Below the pieces are notes generated by a model. The model ran no database searches, was not told the origin of the DNA, and saw only the letters and a program-made list of their open reading frames with translations. A stretch of DNA of 64,000 nucleotides from Methylobacter sp. (lineage in GTDB: Bacteria; Pseudomonadota; Gammaproteobacteria; Methylococcales; Methylomonadaceae), in NCBI RefSeq assembly GCF_030680395.1, contig NZ_JAUXVR010000048.1, forward strand, positions 31,941-95,940, read 5' to 3'. This document shows positions 30,745 to 39,759 of this stretch, piece by piece (positions within the stretch are counted from its first letter, which is position 1; every line of letters starts with the position of its first letter). A program made the position numbers and the translations under genes.

Positions 30745-31545
30745 CTATCGCGGAACAATATTGCCGTTCTCGTCGGAGAGGATGATTTCCACGCGACGGT
30801 TCAACTGACGACTGGCGGCAGTTTCATTGCCGGCCACCGGAAACGCCTCGCCATAACCGCGTGCGGCAATACGATCGCTGCTGATTGCCATATCCGTCAA
30901 AGCCGTCCGCACCGCATAAGCGCGTCGGTCGGAGAGCTCCTGATTGAAGCTGTCGCTGCCGATGCTGTCGGTATAACCTTCAACCAATACTTTCTGCTGC
31001 GGGTATTGAGTCAGAAAATCGGCCAGTTTTTGTACATTGCGGATTCCGCCCGATGCCAACTGCGACTTGTTGGTACTGAATAGCACGTCGTTCAGGGTGA
31101 TCACCATGCCGCGTTCGGTTTTCTTGGCGTTCAAGGCCTGAAGCTCCATGGCCTGTTGAGCGATCAGCGCATGAGCCGCATCGGCTTCGGCCGTTCTCGC
31201 CTCAAGGCGGGTTGCATCGCGTTGGGCGCCGGCGTTGGTAACCGCTAATTCAGCTGTTTTTCGTTTGGCGACTTGCTGCGCGATGCCCACTTGTTGCGTG
31301 GCGATATAGGCCAGTTGATTGACGGCGTCATCGCTTTCATCTTTGTTTAAAGCAGCATCCGCTTTGTTCAGCGTGTCGCCTGCGTCTTTTAATTCAAGCG
31401 CAGCCAGATTGGTGACTTCGGGGTTGGTCCGTGCACTGTCGTAATGGCTGTGCGCTTCTGTGAGCAATTGATTTGGCATCGAACTACAACCGGAAGCGAT
31501 CGCGGCAGCGATTAAGGTCATAGGAAAGTATCGATTATTTTGCAT
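30745..31545 (-). CDS. DUF4398/OmpA-like lipoprotein
   Basis: A 266-residue outer-membrane lipoprotein. The signal ends in the lipobox ASGC (MTLIAAAIASGC), an alpha-helical DUF4398-type region follows (residues 25-140, rich in Ala and Gln), then an OmpA domain with LFSTNKSQLASGG, VLVEGYTDSIGSDSFNQELSDRRAYAV and RGYGEAFPVAGNETAASRQLNRRVEI, which binds peptidoglycan. It follows the other DUF4398 lipoprotein by 18 bp, so the two are an operon, probably linking outer membrane to cell wall under stress. Confidence 0.9.
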   Translation of the reverse strand: MQNNRYFPMTLIAAAIASGCSSMPNQLLTEAHSHYDSARTNPEVTNLAALELKDAGDTLNKADAALNKDESDDAVNQLAYIATQQVGIAQQVAKRKTAELAVTNAGAQRDATRLEARTAEADAAHALIAQQAMELQALNAKKTERGMVITLNDVLFSTNKSQLASGGIRNVQKLADFLTQYPQQKVLVEGYTDSIGSDSFNQELSDRRAYAVRTALTDMAISSDRIAARGYGEAFPVAGNETAASRQLNRRVEIILSDENGNIVPR

Positions 31546-31563
31546 GATGAACTCCGGTAATTA

Positions 31564-31950
31564 TTATTGGGCTTTACGGTCGATTTCTTGGCGTAACACG
31601 CGATTATCTTCCTCTATTGTGCTTGCCGCTTTCTGGGCTTTGGCTGAACGCGCCGTCGCTGAGGCTAGTTGAGCGTCAACCTGCGCTTGTTCCGCCAGTT
31701 GCCGGGCGCGTAGATAATCTTCCTCTGCCATGGCCTGCTCGGCGGCATCCATCTTGTCTATCGCAGACTTTAGCTGTAGCGGTGCAAACTCATTGCCTCC
31801 CGCAGTGCCCGCATTGCTTACCGCAACCTTGGAAACAGCCATTTGTTCGGTGGGCGCCGAGAGGCTCGCGCAACCGACTGTAAATATGGCAGCAGCTACG
31901 CCGATGCCGTACATGATTCGATACGACCTGAGGTTGAAAAACTTTTTCAT
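31564..31950 (-). CDS. DUF4398 lipoprotein
   Basis: A 128-residue lipoprotein with signal and lipobox VGCASL near residue 25, followed by a helical Ala-rich domain (SAIDKMDAAEQAMAEEDYLRARQLAEQAQVDAQLA) typical of DUF4398. It is first in the operon with the OmpA-like gene and lies 161 bp downstream of a stress-regulon box at 32112. The start at 31950 gives a classical signal peptide with basic N-terminus (MKKFFNLRSYR). Confidence 0.85.
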   Translation of the reverse strand: MKKFFNLRSYRIMYGIGVAAAIFTVGCASLSAPTEQMAVSKVAVSNAGTAGGNEFAPLQLKSAIDKMDAAEQAMAEEDYLRARQLAEQAQVDAQLASATARSAKAQKAASTIEEDNRVLRQEIDRKAQ

Positions 31951-32111
31951 GAAATTTTATCCATTGAATTAAATACCTAACACAATCGTTCCGATAAATA
32001 ATCATTGCAACGATTGCCGCTTTCTATCCTGAAATCCGGATGAGCCTGTTACAGACAACCGGTTTCAAGAACCATCGGCTATGATTAGATACCTTTCCTC
32101 AGTTGCCAACC

Positions 32112-32125
32112 GTGCGTTAGCGTAC
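32112..32125 (-). promoter_or_regulatory. stress-regulon box
   Basis: On the minus strand TAT-GTACG-CTAA-CGCAC-GGTT, 161 bp before the DUF4398 lipoprotein start and in its orientation. The right flank departs from the usual NGAC. Confidence 0.55.
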
Positions 32126-32535
32126 ATAAGCTTCTATATAACCAAGAATTGAACGGTGCCGGGCCGCAGCATCGGTCAGCGCGAAGCAGACCCAGACACA
32201 AGAATATGAAAAACCTGCAACCTTCCTGCGCTTCGAAGCAATAGGCGAGGTTCTGGAAAAAATCGCTATCCATGGCGCTGGATACCGGCATGCATGCCAA
32301 TGATAATTCCGGGGGAAATGAGGAGGAGGGGGCGAGGGTAATCTTCTTGCGGCTTATTCGAAAGGGCGCTGAACAAATCATTTTCGCTCATGATCCGGCA
32401 AGGCCTTTAGTCCTGAGCGCAGTCGAAGGATCACCAGCAACGGAATCAATATGTTACTTTCATTCTGAGCCTGTCGGAAGATTAAGTCAGCGCTTTCCCA
32501 AATTGACAACCCTGTTTTTTAAATCGATAGCGTTG
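32126..32535. repeat. intergenic region with short dispersed repeats
   Basis: No convincing gene. It holds CCTGAGCGCAGTCGAAGGAT (about 32413) and CATTCTGAGCCTGTCGGAAG (about 32461), a pair of short elements of a type commonly scattered in proteobacterial genomes; a related piece CCTTCGACAGGCTTCAGAGT occurs at about 40816. Confidence 0.5.
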
Positions 32536-33372
32536 CTATTCATCCTTGGAGCACATCGTTTCGGTCACGTCCTTGCCTATCCCGCGGTAGCCGGTAAAGC
32601 GGCCGGAAGGGTTAAACATCGGTTCCCCGCTCACCATTAAATATTGCCGCGAGCCGTCGGTATTGGTCCGGCTGTAGACGAAATCAAGGAAAGGGCGTCT
32701 GGCGGACAGGTTCGCCTCCAGTATCTCCCGCTCGCTGATATTCCAGCGCGCGCCTTGGTCATCTCTTGTATTGCCCAGTGCGTCATCGACCCGGATTCCG
32801 AGCATTTCAAGCACCGGGCCGAAAATCTTGGTGAAATGCCCGCTCTCATCCTGTTCCCAATACCAGTCGGACGACAGTTCAGTCAGGCGACGAAAACGCG
32901 TTTCGCTTTCACGCAGTTCGGCGGTCCGTTCCAGCACGGTTTGTTCCAGCACCTTGTTGTAATTCTCAAGTTTTCTGTACAACAGCCGCACTTCCAGCAT
33001 GTTGTGGATACGCGTCCGTACTTCGAGCAGATCAAACGGTTTGCTGATAAAATCTTTTGCGCCGGCGGTCAGCGCCCGCAGCTTGTGGCCCGGCTGGGCA
33101 GTGATCACCAGTACCGGAAGGTAGCCATCCGTTTCGATGTCCTTAAGGTCTTCCATAACCTGGAAGCCATCCATGTCAGGCATCTGCAGATCGAGCAGGA
33201 TCAGGTCGTAGCGGTTTTTACGATGCAGCTCGCAGACCGCATAGGGATCTGTCGTCGACGCAACGCAGGCATAGCCGACATCGCGCAGCATTTCATCAAG
33301 CAGAAGCACATTGGATTGCTGATCGTCAACGATCAGAATGCCGGCGTTAAGAATTTCTTGTTCGCTAATCAT
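32536..33372 (-). CDS. Response regulator with PAS domain
   Basis: A 278-residue two-domain protein. The receiver domain (10-130) has the acidic pair IVDD (16-17), the phosphoacceptor Asp61 in LILLDLQMPDMDG, and KPFDL for the switch Lys. A coiled-coil linker (about 130-155, LLYRKLENYNKVLEQTVLERTAELRE) joins a PAS domain with a PAC-like end (SGRFTGYRGIGKDVTE). There is no DNA-binding, GGDEF or EAL domain, so it acts through protein contact. It overlaps the upstream hybrid kinase by four bases (ATGA) and is its probable partner. Confidence 0.9.
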   Translation of the reverse strand: MISEQEILNAGILIVDDQQSNVLLLDEMLRDVGYACVASTTDPYAVCELHRKNRYDLILLDLQMPDMDGFQVMEDLKDIETDGYLPVLVITAQPGHKLRALTAGAKDFISKPFDLLEVRTRIHNMLEVRLLYRKLENYNKVLEQTVLERTAELRESETRFRRLTELSSDWYWEQDESGHFTKIFGPVLEMLGIRVDDALGNTRDDQGARWNISEREILEANLSARRPFLDFVYSRTNTDGSRQYLMVSGEPMFNPSGRFTGYRGIGKDVTETMCSKDE

Positions 33373-36300
33373 TGTATTTGTCCGGTTTCGTTTACGCGGG
33401 TCAATTCCGTTTCAGAAAATTTCAGGGCATCGTCCAACGCTTTCATAAATTCGTTGATTTTAATGGGTTTGGTAAGGTACCGGAAGAATCCCGCCTCCAG
33501 TCCTCTTTCAATATCCCGGGGCATGGCATTGGCGCTGAGGGCAATGACGGGGATATGTGCCGTTACCGGGTCTTCGCGCAGGATTTTCAGGGCTTGGATG
33601 CCGCTGATACCGGGCAGGTTGATGTCCATCAGGATCACATCCGGAAGATGGGCGTGCGCGAGCGCTATGCCGAGATTGCCATTACGCGCGCTCAGCATAC
33701 GTACGTGTGGGTGGCTCTCAATGATTTGCTCGACCAGCATCAGGTTGGCCGGATTGTCTTCCACATAGAGCAGGGTGCGCAGTGCCGCGTTTTCCTGAGC
33801 TTGCGGCACCAGTTCCGCAGGCATTATATGTCCGGCGGCAAATTGTGGTGAAACGTCTCGAATCAGATCGATCCAGAACTCGCTGCCCGCTCCTACAGTG
33901 CTGTCAACGCCGATAGTGCCTCCCATCAGTTCGACCAGTTGCTTGGTTACCACCAAACCGATGCCCGTGCCTTCTTCTGTGCCGGTTTCTTGCCCGAGAC
34001 GATTGAACGGCTGAAACAGCTGCGCCAATTTGTCCGGAGACAAGCCTGCACCGCTGTCTTTGATGCTGATGCGTATGCATTCCGGAGTGCTCTCCGTGCA
34101 TTTCACCTCGACCGTTCCATGCTCGCGGTTATATTTGATCGCATTGGAAAGCAGGTTGATCAGAACCTGCTTTACCCGGGTTCGATCGGCATAGGCAAAC
34201 CAAGTGGTGTCGAATGGGAGAAAGGTCAGCTTGACGTCATGCTGTTGCGCCTGCGGTTCGATCATGGCCTGGCATTCGAGGATAACATCGATCAGCGACA
34301 CCGGTTCTCGCGACAGCGATAGCTTGCCGGACTCTATCAACGCGAGATCGAGGATCTCGTTAATCAGATCCAGCAGATACCATCCTGCCTTGATAATGTG
34401 GTGCAGTCTTACAATCTGGGCGGCCGTTGGCGGCGGCAATCCGGCCTCCAGCAACTGGGCGAAGCCCAGGATGGCATTGAGCGGGGTGCGCAGTTCATGG
34501 CTCATGCTGGAAAGAAAATCCGATTTGGCGAGGTTGGCTTTTTCCGCTACAGACTTGGCGTTTTCAAGCTCGGCATTTTTTTCCTGCAGCACCTGATCCA
34601 AGCGTTTGCGTTCGGTCAGATCTCTCGTCAGCTTGGCGAAGCCGCGCAGATTGCCGCTCTGATCGCGTATCGCCGTATAGACTACATTGGCCCAGAAAGT
34701 CGAGCCGTTCTTGCGCACCCGCCAGCCCTCGTCTTCGAACCGTCCCTTGGCGGTTACGACGTCCAGGTCCCGCTGCGGCGTGCCGCGCTCGATGTCTTCA
34801 TGGGGATAAAATCTGGAGAAATGCTGGCCGACGATTTCCTCGGTACTGTAGCCTTTGATCCGTTGCGCGCCGCTGTTCCAGCTAACTACGCAGCCCTCCG
34901 GATTTAGCATGACAATGGCGTAGTCGGTCACGCTTTCCACCATCAACCGGAAACTCTCTTCAGTCCACCGCAGTTGCTCTTCAACCTGCTTGCGCGCGGA
35001 ATTGTCGGTGCCGATCAGCAGGTAGCCGATAATTGCGTCCTGATCGTCGCGCAGTGCAGTGACCGACACGACCGCCGGGAAGCGGCTGCCATCCTTGCGG
35101 ATGTAGGTCAGTTCGTAAATATCCTCTATGCCGCGTGAGGCCTTGAAAACCAATGCTTCGAAGCCCGGCGTGATCGAGGTGGACAGCTCTTCGCTCAAGG
35201 CCTTGGCGCGTGCGATAACTTCCTGCGGATCGGAAATGTCGGCCGGAGTGATCTTGTTCATTACGTCGGCGGCCGCGTAGCCCAGCATGTGTTCCGCGCC
35301 GACGTTAAAGATCTGAATGACGCCTTTTGCGTCGGTGGCGATGCTTGAGAAATTGGCGCTGTTAAAAATTGCGTTCTGCAAGGCGCCCGCCTTGAGTAAC
35401 GCCGCTTCCGACTGCTTGCGTGCGGTGCTATCACGTAAAATGCCGGTGAAGTAACGTTGTCCGCCCAGCCGCATCTCGCTTACCGCCATTTCCATCGGGA
35501 ACATGCTGCCATCCTTGCGCTGGCCCACGACCTCGCGTCCAAGGCCGATAGCACGGGCCTCGTCGCTTGCACTGTAATATTCAAGCGAGCCATTGCGCTG
35601 ATCCCGATCAAGCTCGGGTATCAGCATGCTGAAATGTTGTCCGATAAGTTCTGCGGCGGTATAGCCAAACATTTGCTCAGCGGCCGGGTTAACCGTCTCT
35701 ATGATACCGCCGCGGGCATGGAGGGTGATAATGCCGTCCACCACGGTATTCAGAATCGTTTGGATCAGCGCGGCACTGTCGTTCAGGGCCTGCTGCGCTG
35801 CATATTCTTCGGTCACATCGCGGAACACCAGCACCGCGCCGATCACTTGGCCGCCACGGTCGCGAATCGGTGCGCAACTGTCGGCTATATCGCACTCGCT
35901 ACCGTCGCGTGCGATCAGCACCGTGTGATTGGCCAAGCCCTGTATCGTGCCATGCGCCAAGGTTTCCATGACCGGGATGGCGGCGGGTTGACGCGTTTCC
36001 TGGCTGATGATGTGAAAAATCTCATCCACCGAACGACCGATGGCTTCAGCCTGCGTCCAACCGGTGAGCTGTTCGGCAAGGGGGTTCATGAGTGTCACGC
36101 GCGCTTCGGCATCGGTGGCCATCACGGCATCGCCGATGGAGTTTAGCGTAACTGCGAGCTTCTCTTCGCTGACTTGCTGCAGTTGTCTATTCGACTCTTC
36201 CTGAAGATCCAACAAATGCTGTGTTTCAAGATTAACTAAACGCTTGAGCCGCTGCTGTGTTTTTGAATAGATAAAATAGGCAAACACAAGTACAGACAGC

Positions 36301-36869
36301 AGCACAAACAAGCTGGAAGTAACAATAATGGTAAACAAATGGCGCATGTTCGATTGGAACTCTGCATCGTGCTGCGCCAGCGCATCTTCTTCCAACTTGA
36401 TGAAGCTACCCATCCCGGCGCGCATCGAATCCATCAAATGCTTGCCCTGGCCGCCATCTACAGTTGCCGGTACTGCAGTGGTGCCGTGGTGGCGGCGCAG
36501 CTCAATGACCTGTGACATTTCCGCCAATTCGGCATCCGCCAACGGAGTCAGCGCGTCCAGATGTTTCTGCGCAGCACTGACGAAGGTAAGCTGGCGTAAT
36601 GCTTGCAGATCGCCAATGATGCTGTTGCGCGCCGCCAAGTAAGGTTCCAGAAATGCTTCGTCACCGGTTAGCGAATAAATGCGGTGACCGGTCTCCGCAT
36701 CTTTCAATTCAGACAGCAAAGCGTTTGCGCGGATTATTAAGGTGTAGGTATGCTTTCGCGCCTCGGCAGCGTCCTCTATTTGTCTGAAAGCCCCGAACCA
36801 TATCGCCACCAGTGCAGCCAGCAAGGCCGCTCCGGCAAGTGAAACAACAATTTTATAAGCCGCTTTCAA
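33369..36869 (-). CDS. Hybrid sensor histidine kinase with CHASE3 and PAS repeats
   Basis: A 1,166-residue inner-membrane kinase. Order: transmembrane helix (about 7-27), CHASE3 sensor (about 45-175, with DAETGHRIYSLTGDEAFL), second helix (about 178-200), four PAS/PAC units (about 238-355, 365-485, 490-620, 630-755), HisKA with SHELRTPLNAILGFAQLLEAG (phospho-His about 790), HATPase (about 890-1010 with LSNAIKYN and GTGIGLVVTKQLVELMGG), and a C-terminal receiver (about 1035-1155, phospho-Asp in DVILMDINLPG near 1082). The multiple PAS units suggest redox, oxygen or small-ligand sensing. It is coupled with the downstream response regulator. Confidence 0.93.
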   Translation of the reverse strand: MKAAYKIVVSLAGAALLAALVAIWFGAFRQIEDAAEARKHTYTLIIRANALLSELKDAETGHRIYSLTGDEAFLEPYLAARNSIIGDLQALRQLTFVSAAQKHLDALTPLADAELAEMSQVIELRRHHGTTAVPATVDGGQGKHLMDSMRAGMGSFIKLEEDALAQHDAEFQSNMRHLFTIIVTSSLFVLLSVLVFAYFIYSKTQQRLKRLVNLETQHLLDLQEESNRQLQQVSEEKLAVTLNSIGDAVMATDAEARVTLMNPLAEQLTGWTQAEAIGRSVDEIFHIISQETRQPAAIPVMETLAHGTIQGLANHTVLIARDGSECDIADSCAPIRDRGGQVIGAVLVFRDVTEEYAAQQALNDSAALIQTILNTVVDGIITLHARGGIIETVNPAAEQMFGYTAAELIGQHFSMLIPELDRDQRNGSLEYYSASDEARAIGLGREVVGQRKDGSMFPMEMAVSEMRLGGQRYFTGILRDSTARKQSEAALLKAGALQNAIFNSANFSSIATDAKGVIQIFNVGAEHMLGYAAADVMNKITPADISDPQEVIARAKALSEELSTSITPGFEALVFKASRGIEDIYELTYIRKDGSRFPAVVSVTALRDDQDAIIGYLLIGTDNSARKQVEEQLRWTEESFRLMVESVTDYAIVMLNPEGCVVSWNSGAQRIKGYSTEEIVGQHFSRFYPHEDIERGTPQRDLDVVTAKGRFEDEGWRVRKNGSTFWANVVYTAIRDQSGNLRGFAKLTRDLTERKRLDQVLQEKNAELENAKSVAEKANLAKSDFLSSMSHELRTPLNAILGFAQLLEAGLPPPTAAQIVRLHHIIKAGWYLLDLINEILDLALIESGKLSLSREPVSLIDVILECQAMIEPQAQQHDVKLTFLPFDTTWFAYADRTRVKQVLINLLSNAIKYNREHGTVEVKCTESTPECIRISIKDSGAGLSPDKLAQLFQPFNRLGQETGTEEGTGIGLVVTKQLVELMGGTIGVDSTVGAGSEFWIDLIRDVSPQFAAGHIMPAELVPQAQENAALRTLLYVEDNPANLMLVEQIIESHPHVRMLSARNGNLGIALAHAHLPDVILMDINLPGISGIQALKILREDPVTAHIPVIALSANAMPRDIERGLEAGFFRYLTKPIKINEFMKALDDALKFSETELTRVNETGQIQ

Positions 36870-37113
36870 GGAAGATTCACCCGGCGTCGTGTCTGCGTCG
36901 TAGTTGATAAGAGTGGAAGCGAGAGTTTTGCGGACATGGTTTGCCTTTGTGTAAATCGTAAAGTGGTCTGGAGACGGATCGGCCCTTTGGTCGTCATATC
37001 AAGTCAGGTTAGCGGCTTATCGCGAAACCCAACCTGTATGACTTATACGCTAATCCCGGCACAAACAAACATATCATTAATCGTGGTGCTCCCTGAACGA
37101 CTCAACTTTATGG
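36870..37113. other. intergenic region between kinase and Crp/Fnr regulator
   Basis: Upstream region of the hybrid kinase gene. No stress-regulon box, RNA gene or repeat was seen. Confidence 0.4.
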
Positions 37114-37848
37114 TTAATTGGAAAGGTTCTTAGCGGTTTCTGCATCGCAGAGCAAGCGATGGAATTCTTTCTTGACTACGTTGTAACACTCGCAAGAGCG
37201 GGATTCCAATCCCAACCGGTCAAGTACCGTGATGTGGCCACGGCGGTAACTGATCAAACCGGCGCGCTGCAAGTTCCCTGCGGCTTCGGTGATGCCTTCG
37301 CGACGTACGCCAAGCATGCAGGCAATCAATTCCTGGGTCATGGTCAATTCATACGTGGGCAATCGATCGAGGGTTAACAACAGCCAGCGGCACAATTGCT
37401 GCTCTATCGAATGATGCCGGTTGCAGACCGCAGTTTGGGATATCTGTGTAATTAATGCCTGAGTGTAGCGCAACATCAAACGCATCATGGGTCCGGAGCA
37501 ATTGAATTCCTCAATCATCAACTGGCCTTTCAGCCGGTAACCGTAGCCACCGGTCTGCACGGTGGCACGGCAGGGTGTGGAATTGCCGCCCATGAAAAGT
37601 GAAATTCCGAGTACGCCCTCATTGCCCACTCCCGCGACTTCTGCCGATGCGCCATTCTCCATAACATAGTGCAGGGATACGATAGCGGTCGTCGGAAAAT
37701 AAACGTGTTGCAATTGGCCGCCGGATTCGTAGAGAACTTCACCGAGCGGCATCGGGATCAGCTCCAGGTGCAAAGAGAGTCGTTCGAATATTTCCGCAGG
37801 CAGAGCAGCGAGAAGATGGTTTTGATTGGGGGTATGCCGAGCGGACAT
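37114..37848 (-). CDS. Crp/Fnr-family transcriptional regulator
   Basis: A regulator of about 244 residues. The N-terminal cyclic-nucleotide-binding-like barrel (ALPAEIFERLSLHLELIPMPLGEVLYESGG, VYFPTTAIVSLHYVMENG) is followed by a long dimer helix and a winged helix with MTQELIACMLGVRREGITEAAGNLQRAGLISYRRGHITVLD. It lacks the four-Cys cluster of FNR, so it is not an oxygen sensor of that kind. The frame is open to a TTG at 37917, but that N-terminus (FRCFLVFNLSL) looks unnatural; ATGs at 37860 and 37848 are more likely and neither has a clear ribosome site. It is a candidate for the protein that reads the GTRCG-N4-CGYAC boxes around it. Confidence 0.88.
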   Translation of the reverse strand: MSARHTPNQNHLLAALPAEIFERLSLHLELIPMPLGEVLYESGGQLQHVYFPTTAIVSLHYVMENGASAEVAGVGNEGVLGISLFMGGNSTPCRATVQTGGYGYRLKGQLMIEEFNCSGPMMRLMLRYTQALITQISQTAVCNRHHSIEQQLCRWLLLTLDRLPTYELTMTQELIACMLGVRREGITEAAGNLQRAGLISYRRGHITVLDRLGLESRSCECYNVVKKEFHRLLCDAETAKNLSN

Positions 37849-37917
37849 AAGGGCGGCCATTTTCTTGTTTCTGGGGCAAGTGAGCGATAGGTTGAAGACC
37901 AAAAAACAGCGAAACAA

Positions 37918-38288
37918 CCAAAAGGGTAAGGCTTTAAAGGCTGCTGAGTCTGTGCTCCGTTATAACACAGTATTAGGTAAGGATTAGGAATTTGAGTTTT
38001 GAATGATACGTAAATGAAATGCAGCGGTCAGTTTTATCAGGACAAAATAAAAGCCGATACGAGCAGTGCTGGTTTTAGTTTTTCGGGACCGGTTACCAAA
38101 CTTTACCCGTATACGGGTGTTTCCGAGAGAAAACCAGGCTCTCTAACGCGATGCTTCTAAAGCTATTGTCGGCCCAGAATTACTGTATGCGCGGATGTCG
38201 GCGAATTTACCGGAATACGGTGCCGCTAAAGACCCGTATACCAATGTGAGGTTATATCTATTATATATCCGGTTACAGCCACTTCAAT
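37918..38288. promoter_or_regulatory. divergent intergenic region with a 14-bp palindrome
   Basis: Between the Crp/Fnr regulator (minus) and csbD (plus). A perfect 14-bp palindrome ACCCGTATACGGGT lies at 38105-38118, with a partial repeat ACCCGTATACCAAT near 38230. No gene is visible. Confidence 0.5.
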
Positions 38289-38302
38289 GTTCGTTGCCGC
38301 AC
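38289..38302 (+). promoter_or_regulatory. stress-regulon box
   Basis: AAT-GTTCG-TTGC-CGCAC-TGAAC, 108 bp before csbD and in its orientation. Confidence 0.65.
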
Positions 38303-38410
38303 TGAACGAGTCCGGTTTTGTGTGTATTGTTCATACAAGCGGGGAAACGTCATTCCCCGCTTTGGGCATGGCGTTGTGGTCATGGTTTAATTAATTATCT
38401 GGAGACACTC

Positions 38411-38599
38411 ATGAACAAAGATCAAGTAAAAGGCCGGGTCGAACAAACCAAAGGTAAAGCCAAAGAAGTCGCCGGTAAGATGATAGATGACGAGGAAATG
38501 GAAATAAAAGGTAAAGTCCAAAAGAACGTAGGTAAAGGCCAGGCAGGCTATGGCGATGTCAAGGAAGATGTTAAGGATACGATTAAGAAGGGTCACTAA
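38411..38599 (+). CDS. csbD: CsbD-family stress protein
   Basis: A 62-residue hydrophilic protein: MNKDQVKGRVEQTKGKAKEV, then KGKVQKNVGKGQAGYGDVKEDVKDTIK. This is the CsbD family, general-stress proteins of unknown biochemical function, controlled by sigma-B in Bacillus. The upstream in-frame ATG at 38318 has no supporting ribosome site; the ATG at 38411 follows GGAGA and gives the family N-terminus. A stress-regulon box precedes it. Confidence 0.93.
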   Translation: MNKDQVKGRVEQTKGKAKEVAGKMIDDEEMEIKGKVQKNVGKGQAGYGDVKEDVKDTIKKGH

Positions 38600-38697
38600 A
38601 ACCGGACATTGCCGGGCGGCAGCAGGTCAGTCGGAAGAGGCCTGCTGCTGCATGGCGCAATGAAATACTCTTACATATTTTTGCACAGGAAATAATT

Positions 38698-39015
38698 ATG
38701 AAACTTACCAATATAAAACGTACAGGTTTATGTGCAGGCATCGTTTTAAGCTTGTGTTCGTTGGGTGCCTATGCTGCCGAAGAACACGCAGAGGAAGCGC
38801 TTAAACATGCGAAGGCCGCTGCCAAAGCCGATGATGCAAAGGAAATTGTCGAACATGCGGAGAAAGCCAAAGCCCATGCGAAAACTGCGGATGAACATCT
38901 GGATGCCGGTATCACGAGCCTGGATAGTGCGATCACTCACGGCAAGCAGGGACACGCCGACATGGCGAAAAAAGCCGCCGAAGAGGCTGTAACGCATCTA
39001 AAAGCTGCGGAATAA
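38698..39015 (+). CDS. SmbP-like small metal-binding periplasmic protein
   Basis: A 105-residue protein with a Sec signal peptide (TGLCAGIVLSLCSLGAYA) and a mature part of repeated helices rich in Ala, Lys, Glu and regularly spaced His (AEEHAEEALKHAKAAAK, EIVEHAEKAKAHAKTADEH, THGKQGHADMAKKAAEEAVTHL). This matches SmbP, described in Nitrosomonas as a periplasmic protein binding copper and other divalent metals through its His repeats. It is followed by a clear terminator. Whether it shares the csbD promoter (98-bp gap) is not known. Confidence 0.85.
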   Translation: MKLTNIKRTGLCAGIVLSLCSLGAYAAEEHAEEALKHAKAAAKADDAKEIVEHAEKAKAHAKTADEHLDAGITSLDSAITHGKQGHADMAKKAAEEAVTHLKAAE

Positions 39016-39035
39016 CGGGCTTAGCTGCAAAGGAC

Positions 39036-39062
39036 GGCGGGCGAAAATAGCCCGCCTTTTTT
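39036..39062 (+). terminator. rho-independent terminator
   Basis: Stem GGCGGGC / GCCCGCC with loop GAAAATA, then TTTTTT, 20 bases after the SmbP-like gene. Confidence 0.9.
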
Positions 39063-39293
39063 ATGCGCGGTCCAAAATCACGGCGGCGATCTCATTAATC
39101 TAAAAACGCAAAAGCATGAAAATACCCAAATAAATTACCGGTCTATAAAGTGAGCCGAACGGCTTTCATGTCTCAATCGCGGTTTTTAGGGTAAATTGAT
39201 GTTACGCACATACTAAAAAGGCCTGGTCCACGCAAGGCTTGAAAAGTTTTCCCCGGTCCGGGAGCGGTGGCCTGTCTTGTTGTGCGCGATTCG

Positions 39294-39758
39294 TTATGAC
39301 AGTGGTTTTCGGCGATTATATCTGCGACGATTCTGCGTTGCTCCGGAAGTCGGCACAGGATGGGGTTTTTGTTTAGGCGCTTGAGCCGAGGTGCCCGGCC
39401 GATAGCGGGATTTCATTATCCATGCCAGAGGTAAGGCCGTGTATAACGTTTGCGCCGAAGTTAGGAGATTTAGAGCGGTCCTCAAGGGACTTGTCTCGGT
39501 ACTTTTCTCGGTACTTTGCGCTTTATCGACAGTGCTGCGAACTTTGGCAGGTTGGCGTTTGGTGATTTCGCCAATAATAAAACCGATCCCGCCCGCCAGC
39601 AGCAAAGAAGCCGGATCGGTCAGCTGTTGGTATATTTTTTGAACCAATTTTGTTGTCCGAAGATCGACCACCTGTTGACGTTTCAACACCTGCCGCTCGG
39701 CATCTTTGATTTGATCCGTCAGGAACCTGGATTGATTTTGGTTTACAAGGTGAGGCAT
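39294..39758 (-). CDS. YqjK-like small membrane-associated protein
   Basis: A 154-residue protein with a helical N-terminus (FLTDQIKDAERQVLKRQQVV), one hydrophobic segment (ASLLLAGGIGFIIGEI, about residues 51-66) and a second weakly hydrophobic one (LLTSAQTLYTALPLAWIM), ending in a basic tail. It is last in an operon of BON lipoprotein, YqjD-like, holin-like and this gene, one base after the holin-like stop. Its ribosome site GAGGAG lies inside that gene. The position corresponds to yqjK in the E. coli yqjCDEK group; sequence similarity is too weak to be certain. Confidence 0.65.
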   Translation of the reverse strand: MPHLVNQNQSRFLTDQIKDAERQVLKRQQVVDLRTTKLVQKIYQQLTDPASLLLAGGIGFIIGEITKRQPAKVRSTVDKAQSTEKSTETSPLRTALNLLTSAQTLYTALPLAWIMKSRYRPGTSAQAPKQKPHPVPTSGATQNRRRYNRRKPLS

Positions 39759-39759
39759 C

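Noticed and set aside
32272..32640. 122-residue plus-strand open frame
   Set aside because: It runs across dispersed repeats and into the antisense of the response regulator; no domain.
39201..39221. Possible further regulon box (ACGCACATAC)
   Set aside because: Only one half-site matches; the other half is TTGAT, so it was not counted.
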